Assembly (NCBI GenBank): GCA_019747815.1
Contig: JAIEQJ010000001.1
Coordinates: forward strand, 120,943 to 184,942
Reading direction: 5' to 3'
From: Hyphomonadaceae bacterium
Lineage (GTDB): Bacteria; Pseudomonadota; Alphaproteobacteria; Rhizobiales; Hyphomicrobiaceae
Length of the DNA stretch: 64,000 bases
The notes under the pieces: generated by a model
Databases searched by the model: none
The model's input: only the letters and a program-made list of their open reading frames with translations
What the model was told of the DNA's origin: nothing
Made by a program: the position numbers and the translations under genes
Shown: positions 8,590 to 17,939 of the stretch, in pieces
Layout: every line of letters begins with the position of its first letter
Numbering within the stretch: the stretch's first letter is position 1

Positions 8590-9474
8590 ATGCTGGACTA
8601 CCTGCAGTTTGTGCTCACACCCCAGATCGTCACGGGGCTTGCCCTCGGCGTGGCCGTCATCCTTGTCGCCCTTGGCCTCACGATCATCTTCGGACTGCTC
8701 GACGTCATCAACATGTCGCACGGCGAGTTCTACGCGCTAGGGGCGTTCATTGCCCTTGCGCTCGGCCAAGTGGGCCTGCCGTTCTGGGCCCTCCTGTTCG
8801 CAGTGCCGATCCTGATGCTGCCGATCGGCTATCTCGTCGAACGCGGGCTGATTCAGAGGGTGTTCCATAGCAAGGACCGCCACATCACCACGCTGCTGCT
8901 CACGTTCGGCTTCGCTTTGGTGCTGGAGGATGCGCTGCGACTGGTATTTGGACCCAATCCTTACAAGCCTGAGACACCCATCCGCGGCGCCGTGGAAGTG
9001 CTCGGCACATACTTGCCGCTCTACCGGCTGTTCATGGTGGCCATCGGGGGCCTCGTCATCGTCGGCACGGCACTGATTGTCTATCGCACGCGGCTCGGCG
9101 CGATGGTACGCGCGGCCGCCTTCGACCGCAACATGGCAGCATCCCTCGGCGTACCTGTGGAGCGGGTATACGCGGGCGCGTTCGCCTTCGGCGTCGCGCT
9201 TGCCGGCCTAGCGGGCGTGCTATTGGCGCCAATCTATTCCGTGTTCCCAACCATGGGGCGCGATTTCATCCTGCTGGCGTTCACGGTGATCATCGTCGGC
9301 GGCATGGGCTCGATCGGCGGCGCCGTTATCGCCGGCCTGTTCCTGACCCAGGTGCAGGCCATCTCCTCGCTCTACATCTCGCCCGTCTGGGCCGACCCGA
9401 TCGTGTTCGGCATCATGGTGATCATGCTGGTGGTGCGGCCCCAGGGCCTGCGCGGAGGGCTCGGGCATGCGTGA
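8590..9474 (+). CDS. livH: Liv-type ABC transporter permease (LivH family)
   Basis: 294 aa integral membrane protein with about eight hydrophobic segments. It contains GLTIIFGLLDVINMSHGEFYALGAF, here cited in part as GLLDVINMSHGEFYALGA, the hallmark of LivH permeases. The conserved cytoplasmic loop for the ATPase (FDRNMAASLGV) is present. Its 3' end overlaps the next permease by 8 bases. It forms the translocation channel with the following gene product. Confidence 0.88.
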   Translation: MLDYLQFVLTPQIVTGLALGVAVILVALGLTIIFGLLDVINMSHGEFYALGAFIALALGQVGLPFWALLFAVPILMLPIGYLVERGLIQRVFHSKDRHITTLLLTFGFALVLEDALRLVFGPNPYKPETPIRGAVEVLGTYLPLYRLFMVAIGGLVIVGTALIVYRTRLGAMVRAAAFDRNMAASLGVPVERVYAGAFAFGVALAGLAGVLLAPIYSVFPTMGRDFILLAFTVIIVGGMGSIGGAVIAGLFLTQVQAISSLYISPVWADPIVFGIMVIMLVVRPQGLRGGLGHA

Positions 9475-10456
9475 CGCGATCACGCTGCAGACTCGCGCCG
9501 GACACTGGCTGGTCGCCCTGCTCGTGTTGGGCGGCCTCGTATTTGCTGTGGTGGGCTTCGCCACCGGCGACACATTCTACCTGCGACTTGCAACCGAGGC
9601 GTTGATCTTCGGCGGACTGGCACTGTCCGTCGATATCCTGCTCGGCTACACCGGATTGCTGTCCCTGGGACAGGCGCTTTACTTCGGGCTTGGCGCCTAT
9701 GTATCGGCGTTGGCGCTCATCGCCTGGCAATCGTTCTGGGCAGCCATCGGTGCCTCGCTTGCGGCTGCGTTGGTATGCGGGCTCGCCGGCGGGTTGATCG
9801 CCAATCGCGTCCGAGGCGTCTACTTCGCGCTCATCACCTTCGGTATGGCGCAGGTGCTGGCTAAGGCCGTCTACAACACGCGTGCGCTCGGCGCCTCCGA
9901 CGGGTTAATCGGCGTGCCGGTACTCGACATCAACCTCGGCCTTTTCTCGGTTTCGAGCGCGTCGCCGGTGGGCTTTTTCCTGTTCGTGCTAGCCGTCACG
10001 GTTCTGTTCTATGTGCTGGCTGCGTATCTCCTCGACACACCGTTCGGGCGGCTGCTGATCGCACTCAAGGCCAACGAGAACCGGGTGCTATTCATCGGCT
10101 ATCGTACGTCGACGTTGCGGCTAGGCTCTTACCTAGTCGCTGCGGTAATCGCCACCCTCTCCGGTGCCCTCTACCCGATGTTGCGTGGCTTCGCATCACC
10201 CGAGTTGCTGTTCTTTTCCACCTCCGGCAACGCCGTGATCACGGTGATCCTCGGCGGTGTCGGCACTCTGGTCGGCGCGCTTTACGGCAGCGTGCTGCTG
10301 ACCATCGTCAAGTCTGTGGTCGGCAGCTGGACCGAGCACCATCTAATCGTCATCGGCTTGATATTCATGGCCGTCGTCGTGCTGCTGCCGAAGGGGCTGA
10401 TGGGGCTCGTGCAGCCCGCACTTGTGTCTGTGCTTGGCCGCGGGAGCAGGCGATGA
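9467..10456 (+). CDS. livM: Liv-type ABC transporter permease (LivM family)
   Basis: 329 aa, multi-spanning. Family motifs are LGYTGLLSLGQALYFGLGAY near residue 60, GVYFALITFGMAQ and the EAA-like loop LKANENRVLFIGY. It pairs with the LivH-type permease. The start overlaps the LivH gene by 8 bases and its stop overlaps the next start as ATGA, so all five transporter genes are co-transcribed. Confidence 0.88.
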   Translation: MRDAITLQTRAGHWLVALLVLGGLVFAVVGFATGDTFYLRLATEALIFGGLALSVDILLGYTGLLSLGQALYFGLGAYVSALALIAWQSFWAAIGASLAAALVCGLAGGLIANRVRGVYFALITFGMAQVLAKAVYNTRALGASDGLIGVPVLDINLGLFSVSSASPVGFFLFVLAVTVLFYVLAAYLLDTPFGRLLIALKANENRVLFIGYRTSTLRLGSYLVAAVIATLSGALYPMLRGFASPELLFFSTSGNAVITVILGGVGTLVGALYGSVLLTIVKSVVGSWTEHHLIVIGLIFMAVVVLLPKGLMGLVQPALVSVLGRGSRR

Positions 10457-11202
10457 CGGCCGTGCGTCCCGTGCTGGAGGTTGCCGACCTGTCGATTAGT
10501 TTCGGGGGGCTGAAAGCGGTAGACCAAGTGAGCTTCGCGGTAGAACGCAATCGCGTTACAACCGTGATCGGGCCCAACGGTGCCGGCAAATCAACCCTGT
10601 TCAACCTGATCTCGGGCGCACTCGCTCCGCACCGCGGGCATGTGCTGCTGGAAGGTCGCGATGTGACCGGCGCACCGCCCTATCGCATGCAGGCCGCCGG
10701 ACTGGCTCGCTCGTTTCAGATCACATCACTCTTCTTCGAGCTCTCGGTCGCCGAAAACCTCAGGCTCGCCGCGCAGGTTCTTGAGCCACGAGTCAAACTC
10801 GGCCTGCCCGTCGGATCCAGTGCAAAGGCGCGGACGCGCGTGCAGGAGCTGCTCAGCCAATTCAAGCTTGACGAAAAGGCGGGCCAGATCGTCGGCGAGC
10901 TTTCCCATGGTGACCAACGCCGCCTCGAGATTGCAGTCGCACTGGCCAGCAAGCCGAAGATTCTACTGCTCGATGAACCGACCCAAGGCATGAGCCATGC
11001 CGACACAGCCGATACGGCGGCACTTGTTCGCTCTTTGTCAAATGATGTCACCATCCTGCTGATCGAGCATGACATCGGCCTGGTCATGGATTTGTCGGAC
11101 ACGATCGTGGTCATGCACCAGGGGCGGAAGATCGCCGAGGGTGCGCCGCATGCAGTGCGTGCCGACCAGGCGGTGCAGACAGCCTATTTCGGACACGCCT
11201 AG
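10453..11202 (+). CDS. livG: Liv-type ABC transporter ATP-binding protein (LivG family)
   Basis: 249 aa. Walker A is GPNGAGKS, the signature region is GELSHGDQRRLEIAVAL (LSHGD in place of LSGG, common in LivG) and Walker B is ILLLDEPTQGMS. The H-loop histidine is in LIEHDIG. It energises uptake together with the LivF-type ATPase. The ATG overlaps the LivM stop. Confidence 0.9.
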   Translation: MTAVRPVLEVADLSISFGGLKAVDQVSFAVERNRVTTVIGPNGAGKSTLFNLISGALAPHRGHVLLEGRDVTGAPPYRMQAAGLARSFQITSLFFELSVAENLRLAAQVLEPRVKLGLPVGSSAKARTRVQELLSQFKLDEKAGQIVGELSHGDQRRLEIAVALASKPKILLLDEPTQGMSHADTADTAALVRSLSNDVTILLIEHDIGLVMDLSDTIVVMHQGRKIAEGAPHAVRADQAVQTAYFGHA

Positions 11203-11204
11203 AT

Positions 11205-11912
11205 ATGCTCCAGATCCGCGACATTCACGTGCACTACGGAAGGAGCCATATCTTGCAGGGCTTGTCGCTGTCCGCTGCACCGGGCGAGGTGATCGGCATC
11301 TTCGGACGCAATGGCGTGGGCAAGACGACCTTGCTCAAGACCATCGCCGGATGGCTGCAGCCGACAAGCGGCACGATCACCATCGACGGCACGGCAATCC
11401 ACCACTTGTCTTCCCATCGCATCGCCAGACTGGGTATCGGCTTCGTGCCAGAAGACCGGCGCATCTTCCCGCACCTCACCGTGCAGGAAAACCTGACGCT
11501 CGGCTTCCTGCAGGTCCCCGGCCGCTCCCGTGCCCAGAGTCGGATGGCCCTCGATGAGGTCTACGCCAAATTTCCGCGGCTCAAAGAGCGCCGCAGCCAA
11601 CCCGGGATGACCCTTTCAGGCGGTGAGCAACAAATGCTGGCGATGGCACGGGTCATGATTGGCGATGCACGCCTACTACTCATTGATGAGCCCAGTGAGG
11701 GTTTGGCGCCGATCATCGTCGCCGAGCTCTACGCGATCATCCGAACCATGAAGGAGAATGGTCGGACCGTCCTTCTCGTCGAGCAAAATATCACCAACGC
11801 GCTCGCAGTAAGCGACCGCTTCGTGGCGATTGAACGGGGCCAGATCGTCCACGCAGGAACCGCGGCATCGGAGAGCGACAAACAACAGCTTATGGAAGCT
11901 ATCGCCATCTAG
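11205..11912 (+). CDS. livF: Liv-type ABC transporter ATP-binding protein (LivF family)
   Basis: 235 aa. Walker A is GRNGVGKTT, the signature is LSGGEQQMLAMARVM and Walker B is LLLIDEPSEGLAP, the last being the typical LivF form. It starts two bases after the LivG stop and completes the importer. The next gene follows after 14 bases and has its own AGGAGAGG sequence. Confidence 0.9.
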   Translation: MLQIRDIHVHYGRSHILQGLSLSAAPGEVIGIFGRNGVGKTTLLKTIAGWLQPTSGTITIDGTAIHHLSSHRIARLGIGFVPEDRRIFPHLTVQENLTLGFLQVPGRSRAQSRMALDEVYAKFPRLKERRSQPGMTLSGGEQQMLAMARVMIGDARLLLIDEPSEGLAPIIVAELYAIIRTMKENGRTVLLVEQNITNALAVSDRFVAIERGQIVHAGTAASESDKQQLMEAIAI

Positions 11913-11926
11913 GAGAGGAAACGAAC

Positions 11927-12958
11927 ATGCGCCGCACACACACGCTTCCGCGTATCAAAGCAACACGACCGGCGGCTGCCATGGATCGGCGCAACTTCTG
12001 CAAAGCGGCCGCGCACGCCGCAATCGCGTTCATGCTACCCCTGCCCGCGCGCGCGCAGGTCTACCCTGATCGTCCCATAAAAGTGGTCGTGCCGTTTGCA
12101 GCGGGCAGCGCCAGCGACATAGTTGCTCGCCTAGTTCTCGAGAAGATGAGCACCACCTTGGGACAACCATTTGTGTTCGAGAACCAGCCCGGTGCCGGCG
12201 GCAACTCTGGGACGATGGTCATCGCGCGAGCCGAGCCAGACGGCTACCGCCTTTTGGTCAGCTCGTCCGGCCCACTTGCGGTGAACCGCACCTTGACCAA
12301 GAACCTATCCTACGATCCCCAGAACGACTTCGAGCCGATATCGCTACTCGCGACGCTGCCAAATGTGGTCACTGTCAGCACAAGGCTGCCGGTGCAGTCA
12401 CTCGCCGATCTCACTGCGTACGCCAGGGCCAAGCCAGGCGTGTTGAACTACTCTTCAGTAGGCCCGGGTAGTTCGCAACACCTTGCCGGATTGCTATTCC
12501 AACAGATCACGGACACGAAAATGACGCACGTGCCGTATCGGGTAACAGCGCAGCTCATCTCCGACCTCATTTCCGGCGAGGTGCCGCTCAGCTTTCAGCT
12601 CATCCCAAATATCATCAGTCAAGTGCAATCCGGCGGGATGCGAGCACTAGCCGTGACCGCCAAAACACGCTCCGAGGCCCTGCCAGATGTGCCGACTACC
12701 CAGGAAGCAGGATTGCCAGGGTACGAATGCGCGGGCTGGTTCGCTCTGCTGGCTCCTCGTGGCACACCAAAGCCCATCATTGATAAGCTCAACAACGGCG
12801 CCGTGAGTGCGTTACGAGATCCTCATCTGCGCAAGCGCCTAGTCGATATCGGCGCTGAACCGACATCGTCCGCACCAGACGAACTCCGCACCCTTATCTC
12901 CACGGAGATCGTCAAATGGCGCGAGGTCATTGCCAAGGCCGGCTTGGTCCCCGAGTGA
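11927..12958 (+). CDS. Bug/TctC-family periplasmic solute-binding protein
   Basis: 343 aa, tripartite tricarboxylate transporter receptor family. After an N-terminal extension, MDRRNFCKAA and a hydrophobic stretch ending in ARAQV look like a twin-arginine-type signal sequence with weak RR spacing. The mature protein has the typical YPDRPIKVVVPFAAGSASD start and the ENQPGAGG loop. No TctA/TctB membrane genes are adjacent, which is usual for orphan Bug proteins. It is last in the operon and may bind the same acid or an intermediate. An internal ATG at codon 19 is an alternative start. Confidence 0.85.
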   Translation: MRRTHTLPRIKATRPAAAMDRRNFCKAAAHAAIAFMLPLPARAQVYPDRPIKVVVPFAAGSASDIVARLVLEKMSTTLGQPFVFENQPGAGGNSGTMVIARAEPDGYRLLVSSSGPLAVNRTLTKNLSYDPQNDFEPISLLATLPNVVTVSTRLPVQSLADLTAYARAKPGVLNYSSVGPGSSQHLAGLLFQQITDTKMTHVPYRVTAQLISDLISGEVPLSFQLIPNIISQVQSGGMRALAVTAKTRSEALPDVPTTQEAGLPGYECAGWFALLAPRGTPKPIIDKLNNGAVSALRDPHLRKRLVDIGAEPTSSAPDELRTLISTEIVKWREVIAKAGLVPE

Positions 12959-13355
12959 GGCAACAGCAATTCTCGCCGCTCTGGAAGTGGCGTGCACCGC
13001 GCAATGCAGCCCGACGACCCGAGCTCTCGTCTCCACGGCCGCGCCAGCCGATCTGAGCTTCAACCAAACATTGCTTCCTTGGAGAATCGCAATGGCGCCT
13101 TTAGTTCATTGGATAGTTATATCCTTTTTGTGGACCACCCCGGTAAGCATCACCTTAACCAATTTGACGTGGCGACCAAGCATCGCCTGGCGCTGCGCTT
13201 CCGATTGCTGGGCGACCCCATATCTGCAGCCAACGTCGGAACCAAGGTGCGAGCCACCACTGCACGTCGTACCTCTGCCGGCTCAGCACAGGTTGAACCC
13301 GCGCCAATTAGAGGCAGACGAGGAGCTGACGCTCCTCGCCAAGCCCATCCCGGCC
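12959..13355. other. Intergenic region between convergent genes
   Basis: About 400 bases separate the Bug protein gene (+) from the MetE-like gene (-). Two overlapping plus-strand open frames cross it, but neither has a ribosome binding site or a recognisable product. The composition is less GC-rich than the flanks in 13080-13170. I see no clear terminator hairpin. Confidence 0.4.
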
Positions 13356-14498
13356 TCAGACGCCGAGCCGATCTGATGCCATGGCCGCACCCCTAATTCG
13401 GTTGCCGATCTTCTCGAAGGCGATATCGCGCGCCACGTCGGGTGAGGGGTGCTTCGGCTTCACATCGATGGAGAAGGGGGAGAAGCCGCAGTCGTCCGTC
13501 GCGCCGAGCTGGTCCACGGGTATGTACTTCGACGCCAGCATAATGTCGGCGCATACCTCCTCGGGCGTTTCCACTCGCGGGCTCTGCGGGTTGATCACGC
13601 CAATGAGGGCCACCTGCTTCACGCCCTTGGCATCCTTGCGAAGGTTCTCGCCGATCATCTTGTACACCCTCTCCTTGTCCTTCTCGCTGGCGAGCTGGAT
13701 CAGGAAATAGCCGGCATTCATCTGGAACATGCTGGGCAGCAGCTCCTTGTAGTCTACGTCGGCGCTGTGGGTTGAATCGCAGTCGCCGCCCGGGCACGTG
13801 TGGATGCCGATGTTCTTGCGCTCCACGGCTGTGAACCTGTCGAGCACGCGGTTGTTGAGCGCGATGAAGCCCGGCAGCATCTTGCGGCCGGTCCAGGGGT
13901 TCTTCGGATCGTTGCGACAGGCGAGGCGCCCCTCAGTGAAGTCGATGGAGACACGCTTTGCTCCGGCCTTAAACGCCTGGCGGATGTCCTTCTCGCATTC
14001 GTTGACCAGATCTTCGTGGAAGGCTTCCCGCGTGTAGCCAGGTACCTCGCCGTCGAGCGGATAGAGTAGCGCCAGCATGGACGGCGCGATCACTGCCTGC
14101 TTCAACGGTTTCGTCGCCATCTTCATGGCCTTCTCGACATACTGCGATGCGTAGGTGCGGTAGCGGAACGGCCCGCCGGTGAGACGCGGCAGCTGGCGAT
14201 GGTGCCCATCCGTGAAGATCGCGAAATATTGCCCATCGAGCGCCAGATGATCCGCCACGCCGGTGCCCGACAGCGTATCGGCCAGCGGGTAGGTGGCGAA
14301 GCTCGACACGCGCTGCTCGCCGTCCGAGACAATGGGAGAGCCGGTGGCCTCCATGCGCCTGATAGAGTCGAGGCAGGCCGCGTCCTGCTCGCGGACAAGG
14401 TCCTCATATTTGATCGTGCCTGCATCATAGGCGGCAAAGGCTTCCTGCAGCTTCCTGGGACGCGGTAACGATCCTACGGGCTCGGTATGTAGAGGCAT
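13356..14498 (-). CDS. Cobalamin-independent methionine synthase (MetE C-terminal)-like protein
   Basis: 380 aa, about the size of stand-alone MetE C-terminal-domain proteins (full MetE is near 750 aa). The family start is HTEPVGSLPRP, and the likely zinc ligands are in GIHTCPGGDCDS (His and Cys) and DDCGFSPF (Cys). Such proteins transfer methyl groups to thiols or act on thioether/epoxide substrates; the substrate here is unknown. The ATG at 14498 has GGAGGAAATGTC directly before it. A perfect inverted repeat sits 45-58 bases upstream, and a TetR gene precedes it in the same direction. Confidence 0.78.
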   Translation of the reverse strand: MPLHTEPVGSLPRPRKLQEAFAAYDAGTIKYEDLVREQDAACLDSIRRMEATGSPIVSDGEQRVSSFATYPLADTLSGTGVADHLALDGQYFAIFTDGHHRQLPRLTGGPFRYRTYASQYVEKAMKMATKPLKQAVIAPSMLALLYPLDGEVPGYTREAFHEDLVNECEKDIRQAFKAGAKRVSIDFTEGRLACRNDPKNPWTGRKMLPGFIALNNRVLDRFTAVERKNIGIHTCPGGDCDSTHSADVDYKELLPSMFQMNAGYFLIQLASEKDKERVYKMIGENLRKDAKGVKQVALIGVINPQSPRVETPEEVCADIMLASKYIPVDQLGATDDCGFSPFSIDVKPKHPSPDVARDIAFEKIGNRIRGAAMASDRLGV

Positions 14499-14542
14499 GA
14501 CATTTCCTCCGGATTTTTGCAGCCTTTCGCTCAGTCACATAC

Positions 14543-14556
14543 AGACAGGGCTGTCT
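14543..14556. promoter_or_regulatory. Inverted repeat AGACAG-GG-CTGTCT, probable TetR operator
   Basis: Two perfect 6-base arms separated by two bases lie 45-58 bases upstream of the MetE-like gene and 98 bases after the TetR gene. Short palindromes of this type are bound by TetR-family dimers. That the adjacent TetR protein binds here is inferred. Confidence 0.5.
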
Positions 14557-14653
14557 ACTGGACGCGAATGGCACTCAGCCGTCAAATCAAAACTGCGTTG
14601 CAAGGCGCAATGTCGGACAGGCCCAGGAGTTCGGCTGGGATTGAGCAGTTGGC

Positions 14654-15256
14654 TCAGCGGCGCGGCCAGCCGTCGAGGATGAGCTCGGCGGCCCGCTTGG
14701 CGTCGAGCGCGGCGTCGCGATAGCCTTCGCCCGCTGAAACGATGGAGCCCTTCATCAGCATGTGCCAGGCCTGGGCGAATTTGGCCGCATCGCGCAAGCC
14801 TGCCTCCTGGGCCAGATCCTTCACGATGGTACGGATGTTTGCGAGATGCGCAGCGGCGGCGGCCCAGACCGGCGAGCCGCGATCGGCTTCCAGGAGGACA
14901 TTGATGAACGAGCAACCCTCGAACGTCTTCTTACGGAACCATGTGTCGAACACGTCAAAAATGGCGAGCAGCCGCGCTTCCGGCTCCGTTGCGCGCTGCC
15001 TGATCTCCGCCTCTAGCCAATCCCGCGTCCAGACCTGTTCCCGGCGGTCGAGGAACGCGATGGCTAGGTCGACTTTGGAGCGGAAGTTGCTATAGAGGCT
15101 GGCCTTCGCCACATCCGATTGCTCAAGGATCGTATCAATACCGACGCGATTCACGCCCTTGGTCGCGAATAACTCGTAGGCCGCGTCGACGAGGCGTTCG
15201 CGCGGTGGTGGAAGGGCTTTGGCTTTGCGCTTCTGCACGTTCTTTTGTTTGATCAC
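14654..15256 (-). CDS. TetR/AcrR-family transcriptional regulator
   Basis: 200 aa from a GTG at 15256. The N-terminal helix-turn-helix is clear: RERLVDAAYELFATKG, then TILEQSDVAKASLYSNF. The C-terminal ligand domain (FDTWFRKKTFEGCSFINVLLEA) belongs to the type with a conserved GC.F. An upstream TTG at 15376 would add 40 residues that do not look like a TetR N-terminus, so I reject it. It probably represses the MetE-like gene, whose upstream region carries a palindrome. The inducer is unknown. Confidence 0.8.
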   Translation of the reverse strand: MIKQKNVQKRKAKALPPPRERLVDAAYELFATKGVNRVGIDTILEQSDVAKASLYSNFRSKVDLAIAFLDRREQVWTRDWLEAEIRQRATEPEARLLAIFDVFDTWFRKKTFEGCSFINVLLEADRGSPVWAAAAAHLANIRTIVKDLAQEAGLRDAAKFAQAWHMLMKGSIVSAGEGYRDAALDAKRAAELILDGWPRR

Positions 15257-15684
15257 AGTAGACGAGTAACCCGCTGTATTCAATCGCGCAACCCTTGCCG
15301 CCGCGGCGGGGTAACTTGTGCCGTGGAGGTTCGCGATCGCTACGTACGGGCCACACGTTGGTCTGGATGTCCCCAATGCCTTTGTAGAGCGAACACCTGA
15401 TCAAGAAGGCATATGCCTGCATCTGCCAACGGCAAAAAATGGTCCTGACCGACGTTTCGCGGCGTTGCACAATTGCGGTAAAGGGCCCCAACAAGCGGAC
15501 CTCATGCCCAAGGCGGAGGCGGATGCAGTCGGGCTTGGCGTACCACCCGGCCATGAGCGAACGGATTGCGGCTCATAGCGCTCACAAGGGGCTGCGTCGC
15601 TCAGGGTTCGGCGCGACCATGATTTGCCACGGCCGCCGCTTCTCATCCTGATTGCCGCGCCGTTCTCATCCAGATTGTTGCGCT

Positions 15685-15805
15685 ATAGGTACCTCTACGG
15701 ATGTCGCTGGAACGGCGGTGTTCTTGTGCTCAGACGCCGCCTCCTACATCACCAGCCACGTGCTTGCTTGGTGGTGGGTTACTCGGCGCCGGAGTTATGA
15801 AGGGA
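15685..15805 (+). pseudogene. Remnant of a short-chain dehydrogenase C-terminus
   Basis: Reading from about 15688 gives STDVAGTAVFLCSDAASYIT followed by SHVL, the C-terminal part of a classical SDR (normally ...AAVFLASDAASYITGHVL then a VDGG). The frame then shifts; the neighbouring frame continues LLGGGLLGAGVM, matching the GG end. Nothing of the Rossmann fold or the YxxxK active site precedes it. The rest of 15257-15930 holds no gene that I recognise. Confidence 0.65.
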
Positions 15806-15930
15806 GAGAGCGCCCCGCGGCGACTAGTCAGGTCCGCTCTCCCGCAGCAGCGGGTTCGTTCAGTGAGCCTCAAAGGCGTGGACACGGGTCTCGCACAATG
15901 TTTGGGAGCAGAAGTTTTGGCGTCGATCTC

Positions 15931-16824
15931 TCATAGCGTGTAGTGGCCGCGCAATCTCAGCGTCGCCGACCCACCCACCTTCACCTCAAGCACCTCTGTC
16001 TCACTAGCCTTGAGCTTACTGATGATGAGGCTGGGACGCCCCATTTCGAACCCTTGTTCCGCGGCAACCTCGATGCTTCCATCTGATTGCGGCCTGGCAT
16101 AACCGTTCTTCCAAAGCAGGCAGGCTAGTGCGCCGTTTGTAGTGCCGGACGCGGCTTCCTCGGGATCTCCGACACCATGACAAAGGTCGCGTATTCGCAC
16201 CCGGGCACCGCCATCTACTACGCTTTGCAAGCACCATACTCCCAGTGTGTCGACGGCTCTTGATTTTGCGAGCGCTCGAAGCGCCGAGTCGTCCGGTTGG
16301 ATAGAGGCAAGCGCTCGGGTGTCTTGCAGCTCGACGAACAGATGGCTCAATGCCGTCGAGGCGGAAGCCACTGACTTGATCTCACCAGGGGCGACGCCAA
16401 GCATCGGCGCTATGTCCGCCGAAGTGGAGTGGATCAGGTCGAAGCGAGGCATCCCCTGCTTCATGGAGACCCTGGGACGGCCCTCGACGAATGTGACCTC
16501 AACAGGGATATCGCCCGCTGGGGTGACCTGGCAATACGATGCTTCCTGCTTCGCAATCCGCAGATCGTCGCATAACGCCATGAAAATCCCGACCGTGACG
16601 TGGCCGCACATCCCCATCTCGGAGCGGGTCGAGAAGAAGCGCACATGAAATCTGCCCTTGCCCTGCGACCTGACGAAGCCCGTCGTCGGCACACTGAGAT
16701 CGGCAGCTATACGCTGCATCTCTGCAGCCTTCAGACCAGCATCGTCATAGACCACACCCGCAATGTTGCCCCCGAACGCCTCGGCTGCGAACGACGCGTA
16801 GAATCGAACGGGAAGGGAGCGCAT
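15931..16824 (-). CDS. PhzF-family isomerase/epimerase-like protein
   Basis: 297 aa. The family features are the N-terminal FYASFAAEAFGGNIAGVV, MCGHVTVG in the first half and GDPEEAASGTTNGALACLL in the second half, which corresponds to the conserved GD-E--A-G motif. PhzF-fold proteins act as isomerases or epimerases (phenazine biosynthesis, proline epimerase-like). The substrate cannot be told. The ATG at 16824 begins the fold; upstream codons in frame look non-coding. The typical active-site glutamate after the GGN motif is not evident, so activity is uncertain. Confidence 0.8.
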   Translation of the reverse strand: MRSLPVRFYASFAAEAFGGNIAGVVYDDAGLKAAEMQRIAADLSVPTTGFVRSQGKGRFHVRFFSTRSEMGMCGHVTVGIFMALCDDLRIAKQEASYCQVTPAGDIPVEVTFVEGRPRVSMKQGMPRFDLIHSTSADIAPMLGVAPGEIKSVASASTALSHLFVELQDTRALASIQPDDSALRALAKSRAVDTLGVWCLQSVVDGGARVRIRDLCHGVGDPEEAASGTTNGALACLLWKNGYARPQSDGSIEVAAEQGFEMGRPSLIISKLKASETEVLEVKVGGSATLRLRGHYTL

Positions 16825-17244
16825 GGAACTGTATTGCAACCGTATTGCCAGAGTTGATGCTGGTCGACTGCCACAGGGTACTGTCGATCTGATGGTGCAG
16901 GCAACATCAGCTCCCACCCGGAGAGCCGCTGTGCGAGAAGCGCTGGCGAATGTCTATGCGACGGCAGCACTTGGCCCTGTTGCAGCATGGATGAGCGTTT
17001 GGCGAACGGATGGGTCTGGGGCCGGATTGAGCAACAAGACCGCAGACGCTGCAGGGTCGAAGATCAGGCGACCAATATATCCGCGTGGGTATGACAATGC
17101 CCGCTGTTGGCCGCTGAAGTTGTGGCGGCCCTCCCGGAGATCCGATGGCAGAGATCGAACACAGGCCCGGCTTCCACAGCCTGTGGCCAACTCTGCTGGA
17201 CCTCTATCGACTGTCGGGCATCTCAGACTTCAACACAGCCGCAA

Positions 17245-17423
17245 GTCGTCGTATGCGACAGGGTCACCGGCGACGATTCCTTTGTCGCCAAGGCCCATGT
17301 CGCATCGTCAAAGAGCTGGAAGCCCTGATCGACCGGATCATTTCCCACGGCAACGCGAACACGGCGATCATTCAGTCGTCACCCGTCAGTCGGCGGCTGC
17401 CGTCGGTTGTCGCACACGACTGA
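17245..17423 (+). pseudogene. Lrp/AsnC-family regulator remnant (C-terminal RAM domain)
   Basis: One frame gives VVVCDRVTGDDSFVAKAHVAS. A shift into the next frame gives KELEALIDRIISHGNANTAI and IQSSPVSRR. Together these are the effector-binding C-terminus of an Lrp/AsnC regulator. Residues around 17090-17140 (AAEVVAALPEI) may be earlier, displaced parts of the same gene. No N-terminal helix-turn-helix remains. It lies beside the PhzF gene, which it may once have regulated. The remainder of 16825-17438 shows no gene. Confidence 0.7.
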
Positions 17424-17438
17424 CACCGGAAAATTGCT

Positions 17439-17831
17439 CTAGTGCCAGTACGGTCGGCCTGAATTGACAGCTTCAGTCTTGGCTTCCGCGGTGGAAGACA
17501 TCAGCATCAGGTCTTCCCGCACCACGGTGAACGCGACCTCGAAACCGTCCGGCGTCTTCAAGGTCAGGATCAACGCCGCTTTCTTGCCTCCGCCGGTTTC
17601 CAACTTCCAATCCCCGAGCGGAAAGACAAGACGTAAAGAGTCGTCCCGGTACTTCGCCCTGATGGCCATCGACACCACAGCCGGCAGCGTCATCAAGAGT
17701 TGCTCTATGCATCCCATGGGCAGCGCAATCGAGATCGGCGAGCCTGAGGCAGACTCGAAGTTGAGTCGAACCTCGCTTCCGTCCTGCGCGACGTCACAGT
17801 GGACGAGTGATTTGCCAGCAATCTCGGTCAT
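17439..17831 (-). CDS. Hypothetical protein
   Basis: 130 aa from the ATG at 17831 (a GTG at 17861 would add ten residues). I do not recognise the family. The sequence is balanced and soluble, with alternating hydrophobic beta-like stretches (VRLNFESASGSPISIALP, DSLRLVFPLGDWKLE) and no membrane segment or cysteine-rich motif. It lies between two decayed genes and shows no sign of an operon. Codon usage looks coding, but expression is uncertain. Confidence 0.55.
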   Translation of the reverse strand: MTEIAGKSLVHCDVAQDGSEVRLNFESASGSPISIALPMGCIEQLLMTLPAVVSMAIRAKYRDDSLRLVFPLGDWKLETGGGKKAALILTLKTPDGFEVAFTVVREDLMLMSSTAEAKTEAVNSGRPYWH

Positions 17832-17939
17832 CTTGCAGCCATTAAGGGTTCCACGCGACACGATATATCAGATCGAATATAACGAGAATAGCGTTCATGT
17901 GACGTCACTCTAGTCGGTGCCAACTGGTCGGTGCGCGCA

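Noticed and set aside
12930..13396. Two overlapping plus-strand frames between the Bug and MetE-like genes
   Set aside because: No ribosome binding site, no family resemblance and biased composition; left as intergenic.
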